Positions 9,331 through 17,928 of a stretch of DNA of 64,000 nucleotides are shown here, piece after piece. A model generated the notes under the pieces. The model saw nothing but the letters and a program-made list of their open reading frames with translations, had not been told where the DNA came from and did not search any database. Within the stretch, counting starts at the first letter, position 1, and every line of letters begins with the position of its first letter. This DNA comes from PNMQ01 sp964478775 (lineage in GTDB: Bacteria; Pseudomonadota; Alphaproteobacteria; Paracaedibacterales; CAIOTO01). The stretch lies in the NCBI GenBank assembly GCA_964478775.1, contig CAYZJC010000004.1:1-64000 (forward strand), in the 5' to 3' direction. The translations under genes were made by a program, and so were the position numbers.

Positions 9331-10302
9331 GATACACCTTATTTAATTTGGCAGGACTTTACGTTTGATAGTCTATTGAAGCAAAAAAGACTGGTTTAAG
9401 CAACATTTACCTTGCATCAGTACAACTGCCAGCGTGCGTCAATTGAGTTTGGCTTCGCTACGAAGTGAGAAGAGTGCATCAACGCCTAAAGCATAATTGC
9501 CAGATTCCACAAAACAGTGTGGGCTTTCATAGAAAGTTTACACGCAACATGACTTGACTCTGTTTCAAGTCTTAGTACCTTCAGACGTAGGGTGCTGTAC
9601 TGAGGTTTATACAGTGTGTAGAATGTGGAGAAGAATGCACTGCGGATTAAATTAATTTAAATCTTTAATTAATTTAATTTTACCGCTACCGCCCCCCGCC
9701 CATAACTTTCCACCCTTGTTTCAAGGGTGGGGGGACACAATCCCTCCTATGTCAAGCCAAACACCACCTAATGCTTCGCCTGTCCTGTTCATGCAGCAAT
9801 TCATAACAGGCTATCAGATATTTCAATACGTTAAGCTTAAAGTAGAACAATCTCATTATCGGCGTAAGAATCATGCCGTTCACACAGCATATCTCTTAAT
9901 ATCACAATAAAACTATCAATCTACATACGTATTTGCGATTGTTTATATTTTAAACCATAAATGGTTAATAATCAATTAAAATAATTAAATAGTGTTTCCA
10001 TTTATAAACTGGTTAATATGATTACATACATGCAAGTCAAGCATACGTCAACTGCTAAACTTAAGCTGTTGAATACTCCTTTAAAGTCAATTTAATATTA
10101 ATATAATAAAATAATCATTTAACAAAATTAATTTAACAACTTTACATTTTGTTAATATGTTTTGTGTACAGTGGTATAAAGTAAGCAAAATATTGTTTTC
10201 AAAGCGAGAATGACAAATTTGACTTAATCATTTAAGTTTGAATTCCTTATTAAAGTTTGAAAATGAATACGGATTTAAACCACGCTTAAGCAGGTAGACA
10301 AG
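9331..10302. other. About 970 bp without a supported gene
   Basis: This is the longest apparently non-coding stretch of the window. It contains a 9-bp perfect hairpin with a TTT loop (CCACCCTTG at 9710-9718 and its complement at 9722-9730) flanked by C- and G-runs. An AT-only palindromic block built of TTAAATTAA/TTAATTTAA lies around 9645-9680, and the right third is strongly AT-rich, leading to the next gene. A 64-codon frame at 9716-9910 runs through the hairpin, has no ribosome site and looks non-coding. No tRNA or known RNA was recognised. Confidence 0.5.
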
Positions 10303-10629
10303 ATGATGACCAAGGAATGGACAAAATTTGTGCTAGTGTTTGTGCTAGGAATGCTGTGTGAGTCTATCATAACAGCGATTAACACTGTAGACGCGCGGCT
10401 CATTGTCACGCCAGGTGCCCTTGAATATGTATTACAAGGGGGTGTTTTACATAACGAGAATGAGATTAGGCCACTCGATCTTGCGGAGAATCAAGGTGTA
10501 ATATTTGCATATACAGACCCACGCAACAATGAAGACGTTATGTTTATGCCTGCGCCCTCACAAGACAACAACGAAGACTTTCTTATTGAAAGTGAAGTAG
10601 AGTTTAACGATTTCATCCAAGCTATCTAA
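10303..10629 (+). CDS. Small exported protein of unknown function (108 aa)
   Basis: A short gene with a convincing start (CAGGTAG before ATGATG) and an N-terminal hydrophobic segment (FVLVFVLGMLCESIITAI). This can act as a signal peptide or anchor, with the polar region beginning around DARLIVTP. The rest is acidic (DLAENQG, DPRNNEDVMFMP, ESEVEFNDF). I recognise no domain. It lies alone between the long non-coding stretch and the tRNA gene. The clean start context and signal-like N-terminus favour a real gene. Confidence 0.6.
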   Translation: MMTKEWTKFVLVFVLGMLCESIITAINTVDARLIVTPGALEYVLQGGVLHNENEIRPLDLAENQGVIFAYTDPRNNEDVMFMPAPSQDNNEDFLIESEVEFNDFIQAI

Positions 10630-10799
10630 CCTTGGTTGTTTGCTGTATCTGGTTCTGTAGCGTTTACTGACCTACAAACAAACAAAACTGACTACGCTAT
10701 AGATCACAACCTTGTTCATTGCGCTTACACTTAAAAAAAGATGTTGCAATTTTGTAAGGTAGATGGTACTAATTATTAGTCGTTAGATGACAACTTAAT

Positions 10800-10874
10800 G
10801 GGTGATTAGCTCAGCGGTAGAGCGTCTCGTTTACACCGAGAGGGTCGGAGGTTCAATCCCTTCATCACCCACCA
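10800..10874 (+). tRNA. tRNA-Val (anticodon UAC)
   Basis: A 75-nt cloverleaf: acceptor GGGTGAT pairs with ATCACCC, D-stem GCTC/GAGC, anticodon stem TCTCG/CGAGA with loop TTTACAC (anticodon TAC, reading GUA and probably other valine codons), 5-nt variable loop, and T-stem GGAGG/CCTTC with loop TTCAATC. A73 and the CCA end (10872-10874) are encoded. Confidence 0.96.
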
Positions 10875-10889
10875 TTATTTTCCAAAGCA

Positions 10890-11015
10890 ATGAAAAAAAT
10901 AGTTATATCTCCCTTCTTGAGTCTTATTATACTGGCCCTTATCTGCGTTGCATGTGGTAAGAAAGCGTCTTTAGAACCACAAGAATCAGATAGCTTTCCC
11001 AAAACATATTCTTAA
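10890..11015 (+). CDS. 41-residue LptM-like mini-lipoprotein
   Basis: A very short gene 15 bases after the tRNA. The product has a Lys-Lys start, a hydrophobic stretch (LIILALICVAC) and a lipobox V-A-C with lipidated Cys at residue 22. The 20-residue mature part is CGKKASLEPQESDSFPKTYS. This closely follows the pattern of alphaproteobacterial small lipoproteins usually found beside lysA (CG+KG-x-L-E-P-P...FPR-x-YP), the group related to LptM, which assists maturation of the LPS translocon LptD. Identification is by pattern from memory, and the usual lysA neighbour is absent. The ribosome site is weak. Confidence 0.6.
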   Translation: MKKIVISPFLSLIILALICVACGKKASLEPQESDSFPKTYS

Positions 11016-11089
11016 AATTAAAGAAATAGTTATATAATTTTTCAAATTGGTATACCCTAGTATAAGAATGCCCTTCACGTTAAGCCTTA

Positions 11090-12430
11090 ATGGTTATGGA
11101 TTATACACAACTCAGTCAGCAGTTATGCACCCCTTTATCTGAATATAATGGGGCCGGTGTGCCTGTTGGTTTGAGTGAAGTGTATGACTTGATTAAGGAA
11201 GAGCGTAAAGAAGATGCGGCCCAACTTTCACAAGGCATTTGGAAAACAAAACCAAAACAAGCTAATTTTGACAAAGTGATAGAACTTTGTGCGCATGTAT
11301 TAACGACGCAGTCAAAAGACTTACAAGTTGCAGGCTGGCTATGTGAAGCGTTGCTGGTCAAGCACGGTCTTCAAGGCGGTGTCTATGGGGCTGAATTGCT
11401 GACTTCTTTATGCGATGCTTTATGGCCAGTTGTATACCCAAATGCTTTAAGTCTTTACCTTGAACAACAAGACCAATTGTCTTATGACACCTTTGAAACC
11501 TTGTCATTTGCAAACCCGCAAGACTTAACAGCGCAAGACGAACAGCAACTCAATGAAGAAATTGCCCTCAAGCGTAACCTTATTTTACAATGGCTTGATA
11601 ACACCTTAGCGCAGCGCTTATTAACTATAGAAATTGTACCCGCAACACAAGACGCCATGTGGCCACCTATTACCCTTGCCAAATGGATAGATGCAACAGA
11701 CTTTAACCAAAAACAAATGCGTGGCTATTATGCGGATGAGGCCAATATAAACGAAACTGATGGCTTTGAAAAACGCCTTAGTCTTGAGATGTGTAAAAAG
11801 GCGTTGCAGTCATTAAAGGCAAGCTTTGTAAAAGACCAGCTTAAGAGAATTGAACATTTCATAGAAGCCTTAGGGGTGCTATCACGCATCCTGCTGGCAT
11901 CTGACTTACCGCATGCCATTGAATTTCCTGCTACACGAAAAAAATTAGAACAATTGCTACAAATTTATAAAACGGTACGCGGCATTGAAGAAGTTGCCCC
12001 CACACAAAGCAAGCCCTTTCAAGCTGACATGCCACGCAGCGTGCCACATATGAATGACCACTCCGACAGGCAAACGAATACAGCCGCTGATATGGGAAAA
12101 TCTGACAAGCAAAATCAAGACGATAAGCCCTCAACCCTTTCTGGCCTTGCCACACCTCAGCAAGCGCCCACAGCCAACCAGCAAGCTATTGACGCAAACA
12201 GAGCGCAAATGACTGTCTTTGAAAGGGAAGATGCTTACGTCGCGCTAGAGCAAATCTCCCAGTTTTTAACCCAAGTTGACCCGCACAGTCCCTCCCCTCA
12301 ATTATTGGGGCTTATTTTAGGCTGGAAAAACAAAACAATTGTACAAATTATGCAAGACATTAAGCAGGGGGAAAGTGAAGCCCATATGATGCTGCGCATG
12401 CTCACAGACAAAGCTAGTTCTATTGCGTAA
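11090..12430 (+). CDS. tssA: Type VI secretion system protein TssA (ImpA family)
   Basis: A 446-residue cytoplasmic TssA-type protein, the cap/primer that organises tail-tube and sheath assembly. The N-terminal ImpA domain is clear: PLSEYNGAGVP at the start, then the helical block ending in LLTSLCDALWPVVYPN near residue 110. A long polar Gln/Ser/Pro-rich linker (about residues 305-375) precedes a C-terminal helical domain with VFEREDAYVALEQISQFLTQVDPHSPSPQLLGL. The other type VI genes in the window (tssB, tssC, hcp-like) are about 18 kb away. The gene converges on fliP with only 23 bp between. ATG at 11090 or 11096 are both possible starts. Confidence 0.85.
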   Translation: MVMDYTQLSQQLCTPLSEYNGAGVPVGLSEVYDLIKEERKEDAAQLSQGIWKTKPKQANFDKVIELCAHVLTTQSKDLQVAGWLCEALLVKHGLQGGVYGAELLTSLCDALWPVVYPNALSLYLEQQDQLSYDTFETLSFANPQDLTAQDEQQLNEEIALKRNLILQWLDNTLAQRLLTIEIVPATQDAMWPPITLAKWIDATDFNQKQMRGYYADEANINETDGFEKRLSLEMCKKALQSLKASFVKDQLKRIEHFIEALGVLSRILLASDLPHAIEFPATRKKLEQLLQIYKTVRGIEEVAPTQSKPFQADMPRSVPHMNDHSDRQTNTAADMGKSDKQNQDDKPSTLSGLATPQQAPTANQQAIDANRAQMTVFEREDAYVALEQISQFLTQVDPHSPSPQLLGLILGWKNKTIVQIMQDIKQGESEAHMMLRMLTDKASSIA

Positions 12431-12453
12431 GGCAATCATCAACCCAATTCTTT

Positions 12454-13227
12454 TTAGCGAAAACTTTTAATTAAACTGCCGCAAAGCAGATACCAGCCAT
12501 CAACCAGCACAAAGAAAATGAGTTTAAAGGGCATTGATATCATGACGGGGGGCAGCATCATCATACCCATGGCCATTAAAATAGAGGCCACCACCATGTC
12601 AATAATCAAAAAGGGAATAAAAATTAAAAACCCAATTTCAAAGGCGCGCTTTAATTCACTAATAACAAATGCAGGAATCAAAATGCGAAGCGGAGTGTCT
12701 TCAGGTGTTTTAATTTCAGGCACCTTTGCAAGGTCAGCAAATAGCTTCACGTCTTTTTCCCTGACGTTTTTAATCATGAAGGTATGAAAAGGCTTGATAC
12801 CCTTTTCAAAGGCTTGTTCTTCTGTTATTTTTTCATTCATCAAAGGGTAGATAGCGTCATGGTATGCGCTTTCAAAGGTGGGGGCCATAATAAAGGTTGT
12901 CAAAAATAAAGCGAGGGCCATAATCACCATATTAGGGGGAGACTGCTGCGTGCCAAGGGCCGTTCTTACAAATGACAGCACAATGACAATACGCGTAAAA
13001 GAGGTGAGCAACATAATAAGGGCTGGCGCTAATGACAAGACGGTGAGCGTCATCAGCAATTGCAGCATGCGCGAAATCATAGACCCACCTGTGGTACCAA
13101 GGTCTAAGGTAAATGTGTCAGCAAAGGCAAGGCTTGAAAGGCTCCACACACAAAAGGTTGCCGTTATAAGACGTAGCATTGCTAACAAAGCAGACAAACG
13201 ACACATACCCAATATTATTTTTTTCAT
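12454..13227 (-). CDS. fliP: Flagellar type III export gate protein FliP
   Basis: A 257-residue core subunit of the flagellar export gate (FliP-FliQ-FliR ring) in the inner membrane. It has the cleavable N-terminal signal unusual for this family (to about ...SLAFADT), then TLTVLSLAPALIMLLTSFTRIVIVLSFVRTALGTQQSPPNMV, the periplasmic region, and the C-terminal LIDMVVASILMAMGMMMLPPVMISMPFKLIFFVLVDGW block, all family hallmarks. Its start overlaps the stop of fliO (ATGA). No other flagellar structural gene is seen nearby. Confidence 0.95.
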   Translation of the reverse strand: MKKIILGMCRLSALLAMLRLITATFCVWSLSSLAFADTFTLDLGTTGGSMISRMLQLLMTLTVLSLAPALIMLLTSFTRIVIVLSFVRTALGTQQSPPNMVIMALALFLTTFIMAPTFESAYHDAIYPLMNEKITEEQAFEKGIKPFHTFMIKNVREKDVKLFADLAKVPEIKTPEDTPLRILIPAFVISELKRAFEIGFLIFIPFLIIDMVVASILMAMGMMMLPPVMISMPFKLIFFVLVDGWYLLCGSLIKSFR

Positions 13228-13580
13228 GAATTTTGCGCCTTTGAAGGGTGCACCATTAAGGAAGGGCCTTTTAAAAGCTGGTCTGCTGCCCTAGCGTCTG
13301 AAACGGAACTGTCAAGCAATAGGGTGTCTATCAACCGTTCACCCTGCGGCCCCAACACAATAAGGTAGTCTTTATTTAAGTAACGCATGCGAACCATGCG
13401 CCGCTTTGTGTCTAGCATAATGGTTTCTTCAATATGCATTTGCCCTTGCAATGGTGAAGAGGCACGAAGCCTTTTTAAAAAGGAAGGATATTTGATGCGG
13501 TCAAGCAAAAAGCGCAGCGCGAACAGTGTTGCAATTAAAAGGCCTAACACCAGGCATAAAGTTGCTATGGCTTGTATCAT
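13224..13580 (-). CDS. fliO: Flagellar biosynthesis protein FliO
   Basis: A 118-residue single-pass membrane protein that helps assemble FliP in the export gate. One N-terminal membrane helix (ATLCLVLGLLIATLFALRFLL) is followed by a basic cytoplasmic region with EETIMLDTKRRMVRMRYLNKDYLIVLGPQGERLIDT, the SPOA-like signature of FliO. It ends in TGA overlapping the fliP ATG, so the two are translationally coupled. The gene is directly preceded by a small coiled-coil gene five bases upstream. Confidence 0.88.
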   Translation of the reverse strand: MIQAIATLCLVLGLLIATLFALRFLLDRIKYPSFLKRLRASSPLQGQMHIEETIMLDTKRRMVRMRYLNKDYLIVLGPQGERLIDTLLLDSSVSDARAADQLLKGPSLMVHPSKAQNS

Positions 13581-13585
13581 AAGTA

Positions 13586-13900
13586 TTAACTTTGTGAATA
13601 AGCTTTGACAGCTTTGGTGTATTGCGCCGTTGTGTTAAGGTCTTGGCTAAGTTCAGTCATTTTAGCTTTGGTCACTTCATATTGTTGTTGAATTTGGGTT
13701 TGAAAGGTATTGACGATGTCGTTGAGTTCTTGTTTGTCTTCCCCTTGATAGGTTAACACCTCTTGCAATATAAGGGTCAGCTTAATTTCCAACTCACCAA
13801 ATTGGCTTTGTTCTGCTTCTTGCATATTATTTTGCACCTGCAATGACCAGGTGAGAATTTCGTCGCATAAACCATGAAGGCGTGTTTTAAGGTCTGACAT
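13586..13900 (-). CDS. Small helical protein upstream of fliO (unknown)
   Basis: A 104-residue acidic, Gln/Glu-rich, almost entirely helical protein with no signal peptide and no family I recognise. Its stop lies five bases before fliO, so it belongs to the fliO-fliP transcript. Size and character resemble small flagellar export chaperones (FliT/FlgN-like) or FliJ-type proteins, but this is only positional reasoning. Confidence 0.65.
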   Translation of the reverse strand: MSDLKTRLHGLCDEILTWSLQVQNNMQEAEQSQFGELEIKLTLILQEVLTYQGEDKQELNDIVNTFQTQIQQQYEVTKAKMTELSQDLNTTAQYTKAVKAYSQS

Positions 13901-14001
13901 AGCATAAATTACATATAATTTTACATAAATTAATTATGAAGCATCTGTATGCGCATTGCAAGCCGTGCTGTTTGTTGCAGTGGGGAATGCAAAATGCAAA
14001 A

Positions 14002-14038
14002 TAAAAAAACCCCACCTGTACAAAAGTACGGATGGGGT
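14002..14038 (-). terminator. Intrinsic terminator of the 14069-14950 gene
   Basis: Arms at 14009-14021 and 14026-14038 form a 13-bp stem with two G-U pairs and an AAAA/TTTT loop. On the minus strand it is followed by a run of seven T (plus-strand A-run at 14003-14009). It lies just downstream of the secreted-protein stop. Confidence 0.85.
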
Positions 14039-14068
14039 GTTTGTTGTTAACCTAATAAGGTTAATTTA

Positions 14069-14950
14069 CTAAGGAACAGCTACAACAGCAATTTTTGGCA
14101 TAGTAAGGTTACCAGTTGCCTTAAAGGTTGAACCACTTTGAAGGTCAACATTTGGTGCAACGCGTGGAACGCTGTGTGAGTATGCACTACCTGCTGCATC
14201 ACCAGCATAGTATGTATCTACGTCAAAATACACTGCATTTGAATCTGAAGTAGTATATGCTACATCAAAGCCACTTTGACTTGCTAATTTAAAGCCACCA
14301 GCAATATTTGTGCCATCATAGTATAGGTTTCCACCGTTTAGAATACGCAGTTGGTCAACAGTTACACCACTTGAGACTGGCGCACCTACATTAAGCGCAA
14401 CAAACGGGTCAGCTGTCATTTTGTCATCAGCATGTGCAGGCTTATAAGCAGCACCTAATGTTAAATCCTTTTGTGCTGTAGCACCTTTGAAATTGATTGT
14501 TACCGCACTAGAACCAGCAGGTTGAATTGCAGGCAGTGATGATATATTGTTGTTAATATTCAAATCTACTGCGGCACCAGCTGCAAGTGCAATTGGTCCT
14601 GTTAAGGTAACGGCTGCTGCTGCTTTTAAACCTGTACCAGTAGCCATAATAACACCATTACTACCAAGTGAAGCAGCATTGTCATAGCGAATTGTACCAG
14701 CGTCTAAGTATAAGCTGCCTTCTAATTTACCGGTTCCACTATGGGCGCCAGAAAGTGCCAATTCACCAGCACCTTTTTTGCGTACTGCATCAGCTGCACC
14801 TACAACAAGGTTGCCCGACTCTAATGTAGCAAGAACTCCACTTGCAACTTCAATGTTTGCAGAGTTTGCAGAAACTTGTGTTGACAAAGCTGTCAATAAA
14901 GCTGCTGAACCTAAGGCTAGTTTTGATTGAAAAGATTTAAAAAATGTCAT
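14069..14950 (-). CDS. Secreted autotransporter-like repeat protein, intact paralogue
   Basis: A 293-residue exported protein with signal peptide (to about ...STQVSANS), an AGGAT ribosome site and its own terminator. The first 120 residues match the broken gene at 2894-4483 closely: SGxLATLESGNLVV, KKGAGELALSGAHSGTGKLEG and SLYLDAGTIRYDNAASLGS, the glycine-rich ladder of autotransporter-associated beta-strand repeats. A single copy of the shared module follows (GNLYYDGTNIAGGFKLAS...DSNAVYFD), and the end (TGNLTMPKIAV) also matches. There is no beta-barrel, so it is either released, surface-bound through another partner, or exported differently. Function unknown. Confidence 0.8.
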   Translation of the reverse strand: MTFFKSFQSKLALGSAALLTALSTQVSANSANIEVASGVLATLESGNLVVGAADAVRKKGAGELALSGAHSGTGKLEGSLYLDAGTIRYDNAASLGSNGVIMATGTGLKAAAAVTLTGPIALAAGAAVDLNINNNISSLPAIQPAGSSAVTINFKGATAQKDLTLGAAYKPAHADDKMTADPFVALNVGAPVSSGVTVDQLRILNGGNLYYDGTNIAGGFKLASQSGFDVAYTTSDSNAVYFDVDTYYAGDAAGSAYSHSVPRVAPNVDLQSGSTFKATGNLTMPKIAVVAVP

Positions 14951-15378
14951 GTTTATATATCCTGTAATATAAATGTTATAAAAGCACTATTGAGATACCA
15001 TGCACATATTGTTCCTATAGCAAATCTTCAAACGAATGTGAAAAGACTTCGCTATATGTGAAGCTGGGTTGGTTGACTTTGTCTTCCTGTTTCCCCCTTC
15101 TGATAATAGTTATAAAGTATAAAGATTAATAAATAGTTAACAAAATTTAAAAACATGAATATTTTTGAATTTATTTTGTTTATACAGTGATTTTAGACAT
15201 AAAATCAGCTGAATAAGGTAAAAACGGCTTGAAAACAGTGCTGTTTGTTGCCTTAAGGAAATGGGCAAGCTATAGCGTAGTCACTTTAATTTGGTTACAG
15301 GAATGACAGACTAGTAGAGAAAGGAATGGCAGTTGCCACTGATGAATCTTATGTTTATGAATAGGGCATATCTTAACG
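14951..15378. other. Intergenic region between secreted-protein gene and cheB
   Basis: About 430 bp, AT-rich at 15120-15190, holding the promoter side of the 14950 gene and the downstream end of cheB. A short TGGCA-AC-TGCCA hairpin near 15325-15336 could help end cheB transcription but has no T-run. I see no gene here. Confidence 0.4.
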
Positions 15379-16425
15379 CTATTCTTTACACCAACTTTCA
15401 ATGAGTTCGCCAATCTTTTCTGGTGTGAAAATGTGGGTTGCGACCTTTGCGTCAATCACAGCGGAAGGCATACTGTTAACAATACACGACTTTGGGTCTT
15501 GTGCGATGATTTTCATCCCCTGTGCATGTAAAGCTTTGGAACCTGCTAAACCATCTGTTCCCATGCCTGTCATCACAATTCCTAGGGTTTCGCATTTCAT
15601 TTGACTTGCTGACATAAATAAAGCATCAACTGATGGATGGATCACATATGCAGGGTCAATTTTTTCAACCAACATAAGCTTTGCTCCAGAGATCAGCTGC
15701 ACCTTAGAGTCTGTCCCCCCACGTGCGATCACAATCATCCCCGGTTCAAGGGGTAGGGCGTGCGATCCTTCAATAACATTTAATGCAGTTTCCGTACGNN
15801 NNNNNNNNCAGCGTATTCTTTTCTTCATACCCCGTAATTGGTTTAATACACTTAAAATAGTTAATGGGCCCCCTGTTGAAATACCGATGAGTACCAACTG
15901 AATAGGTTTAATGGGTTTTAAGGGGATATTCACAGGCCTTAACAGGGCTTCTGACGGTGCATTTTGCATTTCTTTTTTATTAATTTGACTGATAACTTCA
16001 CGCTGCACATTTGTTGATGACGCTGAATGGTCACCCCACTGTGCAATTTTTGCAACCAAAGCATTTTCAAAGGCGTGGATATCCATCTCAATTAATGAAG
16101 TTTCTTTGTGAATAAAATCTATCGCGCCATATTCCAATGCTTTAAGGGCAATATCAGCGCCGCCAATACTAAGGTTCATCAACACAATCACTTTCATGCT
16201 AGGAACTTGTTGAACAATTTGGCGCACACATTCTAAGTTTGCAATTGTGGGGACATCAATATCTACCAATACCAAATTACACTTTGCCTTATGCAACATC
16301 TCAATGGAAACCGCAGGGGCGTTTTGGCTATCACCTAGTATCTTAATATGCGCATGATTGCTCAACCGCTTTCTGATGAGCGTTCGCATAAAAGAGGAGT
16401 CACTGATGATGCAAATCGAGGTCAT
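15379..16425 (-). CDS. cheB: Chemotaxis protein-glutamate methylesterase CheB (contains an assembly gap)
   Basis: CheB removes methyl groups from chemoreceptors after phosphorylation. The N-terminal receiver domain has the phospho-accepting Asp in VLVDIDVP and the conserved Lys in FIHKE; the first acidic pair is reduced to one Asp (IISDSSF). The C-terminal esterase has the nucleophile in GISTGGP and the acid in MTGMGTDG. Ten N bases (15799-15808) fall where the catalytic histidine (QHMP region) should be. Compared with E. coli CheB about 13 residues are missing beyond the four unread codons, so the gap is likely larger than drawn. The ATG overlaps the TGA of the CheW gene. Confidence 0.9.
   Translation of the reverse strand: MTSICIISDSSFMRTLIRKRLSNHAHIKILGDSQNAPAVSIEMLHKAKCNLVLVDIDVPTIANLECVRQIVQQVPSMKVIVLMNLSIGGADIALKALEYGAIDFIHKETSLIEMDIHAFENALVAKIAQWGDHSASSTNVQREVISQINKKEMQNAPSEALLRPVNIPLKPIKPIQLVLIGISTGGPLTILSVLNQLRGMKKRIRXXXXRTETALNVIEGSHALPLEPGMIVIARGGTDSKVQLISGAKLMLVEKIDPAYVIHPSVDALFMSASQMKCETLGIVMTGMGTDGLAGSKALHAQGMKIIAQDPKSCIVNSMPSAVIDAKVATHIFTPEKIGELIESWCKE
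15799..15808. other. Assembly gap (10 N) inside cheB
   Basis: Ten undetermined bases interrupt the CheB esterase domain. The frame happens to be kept, but family comparison suggests that more than ten bases are missing. Confidence 0.95.
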
Positions 16426-17924
16426 GTATGTTTCTTTTCCTCAGCTGCATGAAGTGAAGCATCATAAGCTTGTAAGGGTTCTAGCGACAATATTGCTGCG
16501 ATCTGCCCGTTGATTTTTGCAATACCTTTCACAAAGTCATTCGCCCTATTTTTATTGATTTCGATATCCGCAACAGCAATATCAATCACTCGGTCAATTT
16601 TATCTACCAAAAGTGCGAAGTTTTTCTGATTGCAATTGATGATGACATATTGCCCAGACGTTACGGAAATAGGCTTTTGTTGTTGGCTTTGCGAGAGATG
16701 AAAGGCTTTATATAAGTTGATAATGGGCATGACAATACCTTGAATTTGCGTAATGCCACACAACAAAGAATGACTTTCATGCTTAATAGACTCGTCAATG
16801 ATAGGATGTGGTAAATCTGTTTCAAGGTGACGTTCGGCAACTTGGTGTACAAACTGTAAATCAAGACAGCATTTTTCTTTACCAATCCAAAAGGCTAAAA
16901 ACTTTTGTTTTGCAATTTCGATATGGCTATCTTCTAGTTCAGCATTTTCTACAAGGTAAGGTTCGTATAGTTCAACTTGTTCTTCGTTAAACAGCTCTTG
17001 CGATGCTATCACACCTATCATTTCGTCATGTTTGCCTTTAATCCAACCTTCAAAATGTGAGTCTGCTAAAACTGGCTCTTGAACCTCTTGGGTACTGTAA
17101 TAGTGTATGCCATGCATTTTTTCCACACAGATCATAACCCGACCTAGGTTTGATTGCACAACAACACCAAAAATTTCATCGCTTGAACGGTTAATGTTAA
17201 ATATGCCAGAAATTGAAAAAGCAGCTAATGCAGAACCACGCAGCAGATACAACCCATAAATTTCACATGGGGCATGAGGAAGCAAGGTTATTTCTTGTTT
17301 AGGTTTTACCTTTACAATTTCTAATACATCCTGCAAATTAAAGGCGAAAAATTCTGAACCGCATTGTAAAATCAAACATGCTTTAAGTTCAGCTGAAAAC
17401 TGAGAAACTTGCATCATCACGTTTTGTGTGCCCAATGCAACATCGTTTTCGACAGGTTCGAAAGTTGAGATGGATTCATCTAAACCTAATGCCACTTCGT
17501 CTACAATGAGAAGGATGTTATTTTTAATATTGACTTCACCAATAATTTCATTTTTATTTGTATATTCACCGTTCGTATTATATGAACCAACGGGGTGTAT
17601 CATATCACTTGGAATGAAGAGCTTTTCATGCACTTTATCAACACGCAGACCATAGGTTCCTTTAGGTGTCATAACGGTTAAAATATGGCCTTTGAGTTCC
17701 TGGTTAGCAGATTTGTTTTCAGTTGTCACATCATCAAGAGGCAATCTCATACGCTTTGCAAAGTCGATTTGCAATAAAATATCACCAGCAGCATTAATAA
17801 GACCGTCTACATAATCTGGTGCAAAGGGAACAGGGGTCAACGGGGTGGCATCTAGTATTTCACGTATTGATCTACTACTGATGGCAAATTTTTGTTTGGC
17901 TCTTTCGAAGATGATAAAATCCAT
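16422..17924 (-). CDS. Triple-CheW-domain chemotaxis scaffold
   Basis: A 500-residue cytoplasmic protein made of three consecutive CheW-like domains (about residues 1-160, 175-320, 335-490). Each has the opening strand, the GLI/GLYLLRG/GITQIQG-type loop and the terminal V-D-x-V/I...segments. Single-domain CheW couples receptors to the kinase CheA; a triple form could cross-link arrays. I chose ATG 17924, with GGAG about 9 bases upstream inside the end of cheR, over the in-frame ATG at 18029, which would overlap cheR by 100 bp. It ends in TGA overlapping the cheB start. Operon order is cheR-cheWWW-cheB; no cheA, cheY or receptor lies in the window. Confidence 0.85.
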   Translation of the reverse strand: MDFIIFERAKQKFAISSRSIREILDATPLTPVPFAPDYVDGLINAAGDILLQIDFAKRMRLPLDDVTTENKSANQELKGHILTVMTPKGTYGLRVDKVHEKLFIPSDMIHPVGSYNTNGEYTNKNEIIGEVNIKNNILLIVDEVALGLDESISTFEPVENDVALGTQNVMMQVSQFSAELKACLILQCGSEFFAFNLQDVLEIVKVKPKQEITLLPHAPCEIYGLYLLRGSALAAFSISGIFNINRSSDEIFGVVVQSNLGRVMICVEKMHGIHYYSTQEVQEPVLADSHFEGWIKGKHDEMIGVIASQELFNEEQVELYEPYLVENAELEDSHIEIAKQKFLAFWIGKEKCCLDLQFVHQVAERHLETDLPHPIIDESIKHESHSLLCGITQIQGIVMPIINLYKAFHLSQSQQQKPISVTSGQYVIINCNQKNFALLVDKIDRVIDIAVADIEINKNRANDFVKGIAKINGQIAAILSLEPLQAYDASLHAAEEKKHT

Positions 17925-17928
17925 AGTG

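Noticed and set aside
9716..9910. 64-codon open frame in the long non-coding stretch
   Set aside because: No ribosome site, no signal or domain, and it runs through a hairpin; probably chance.
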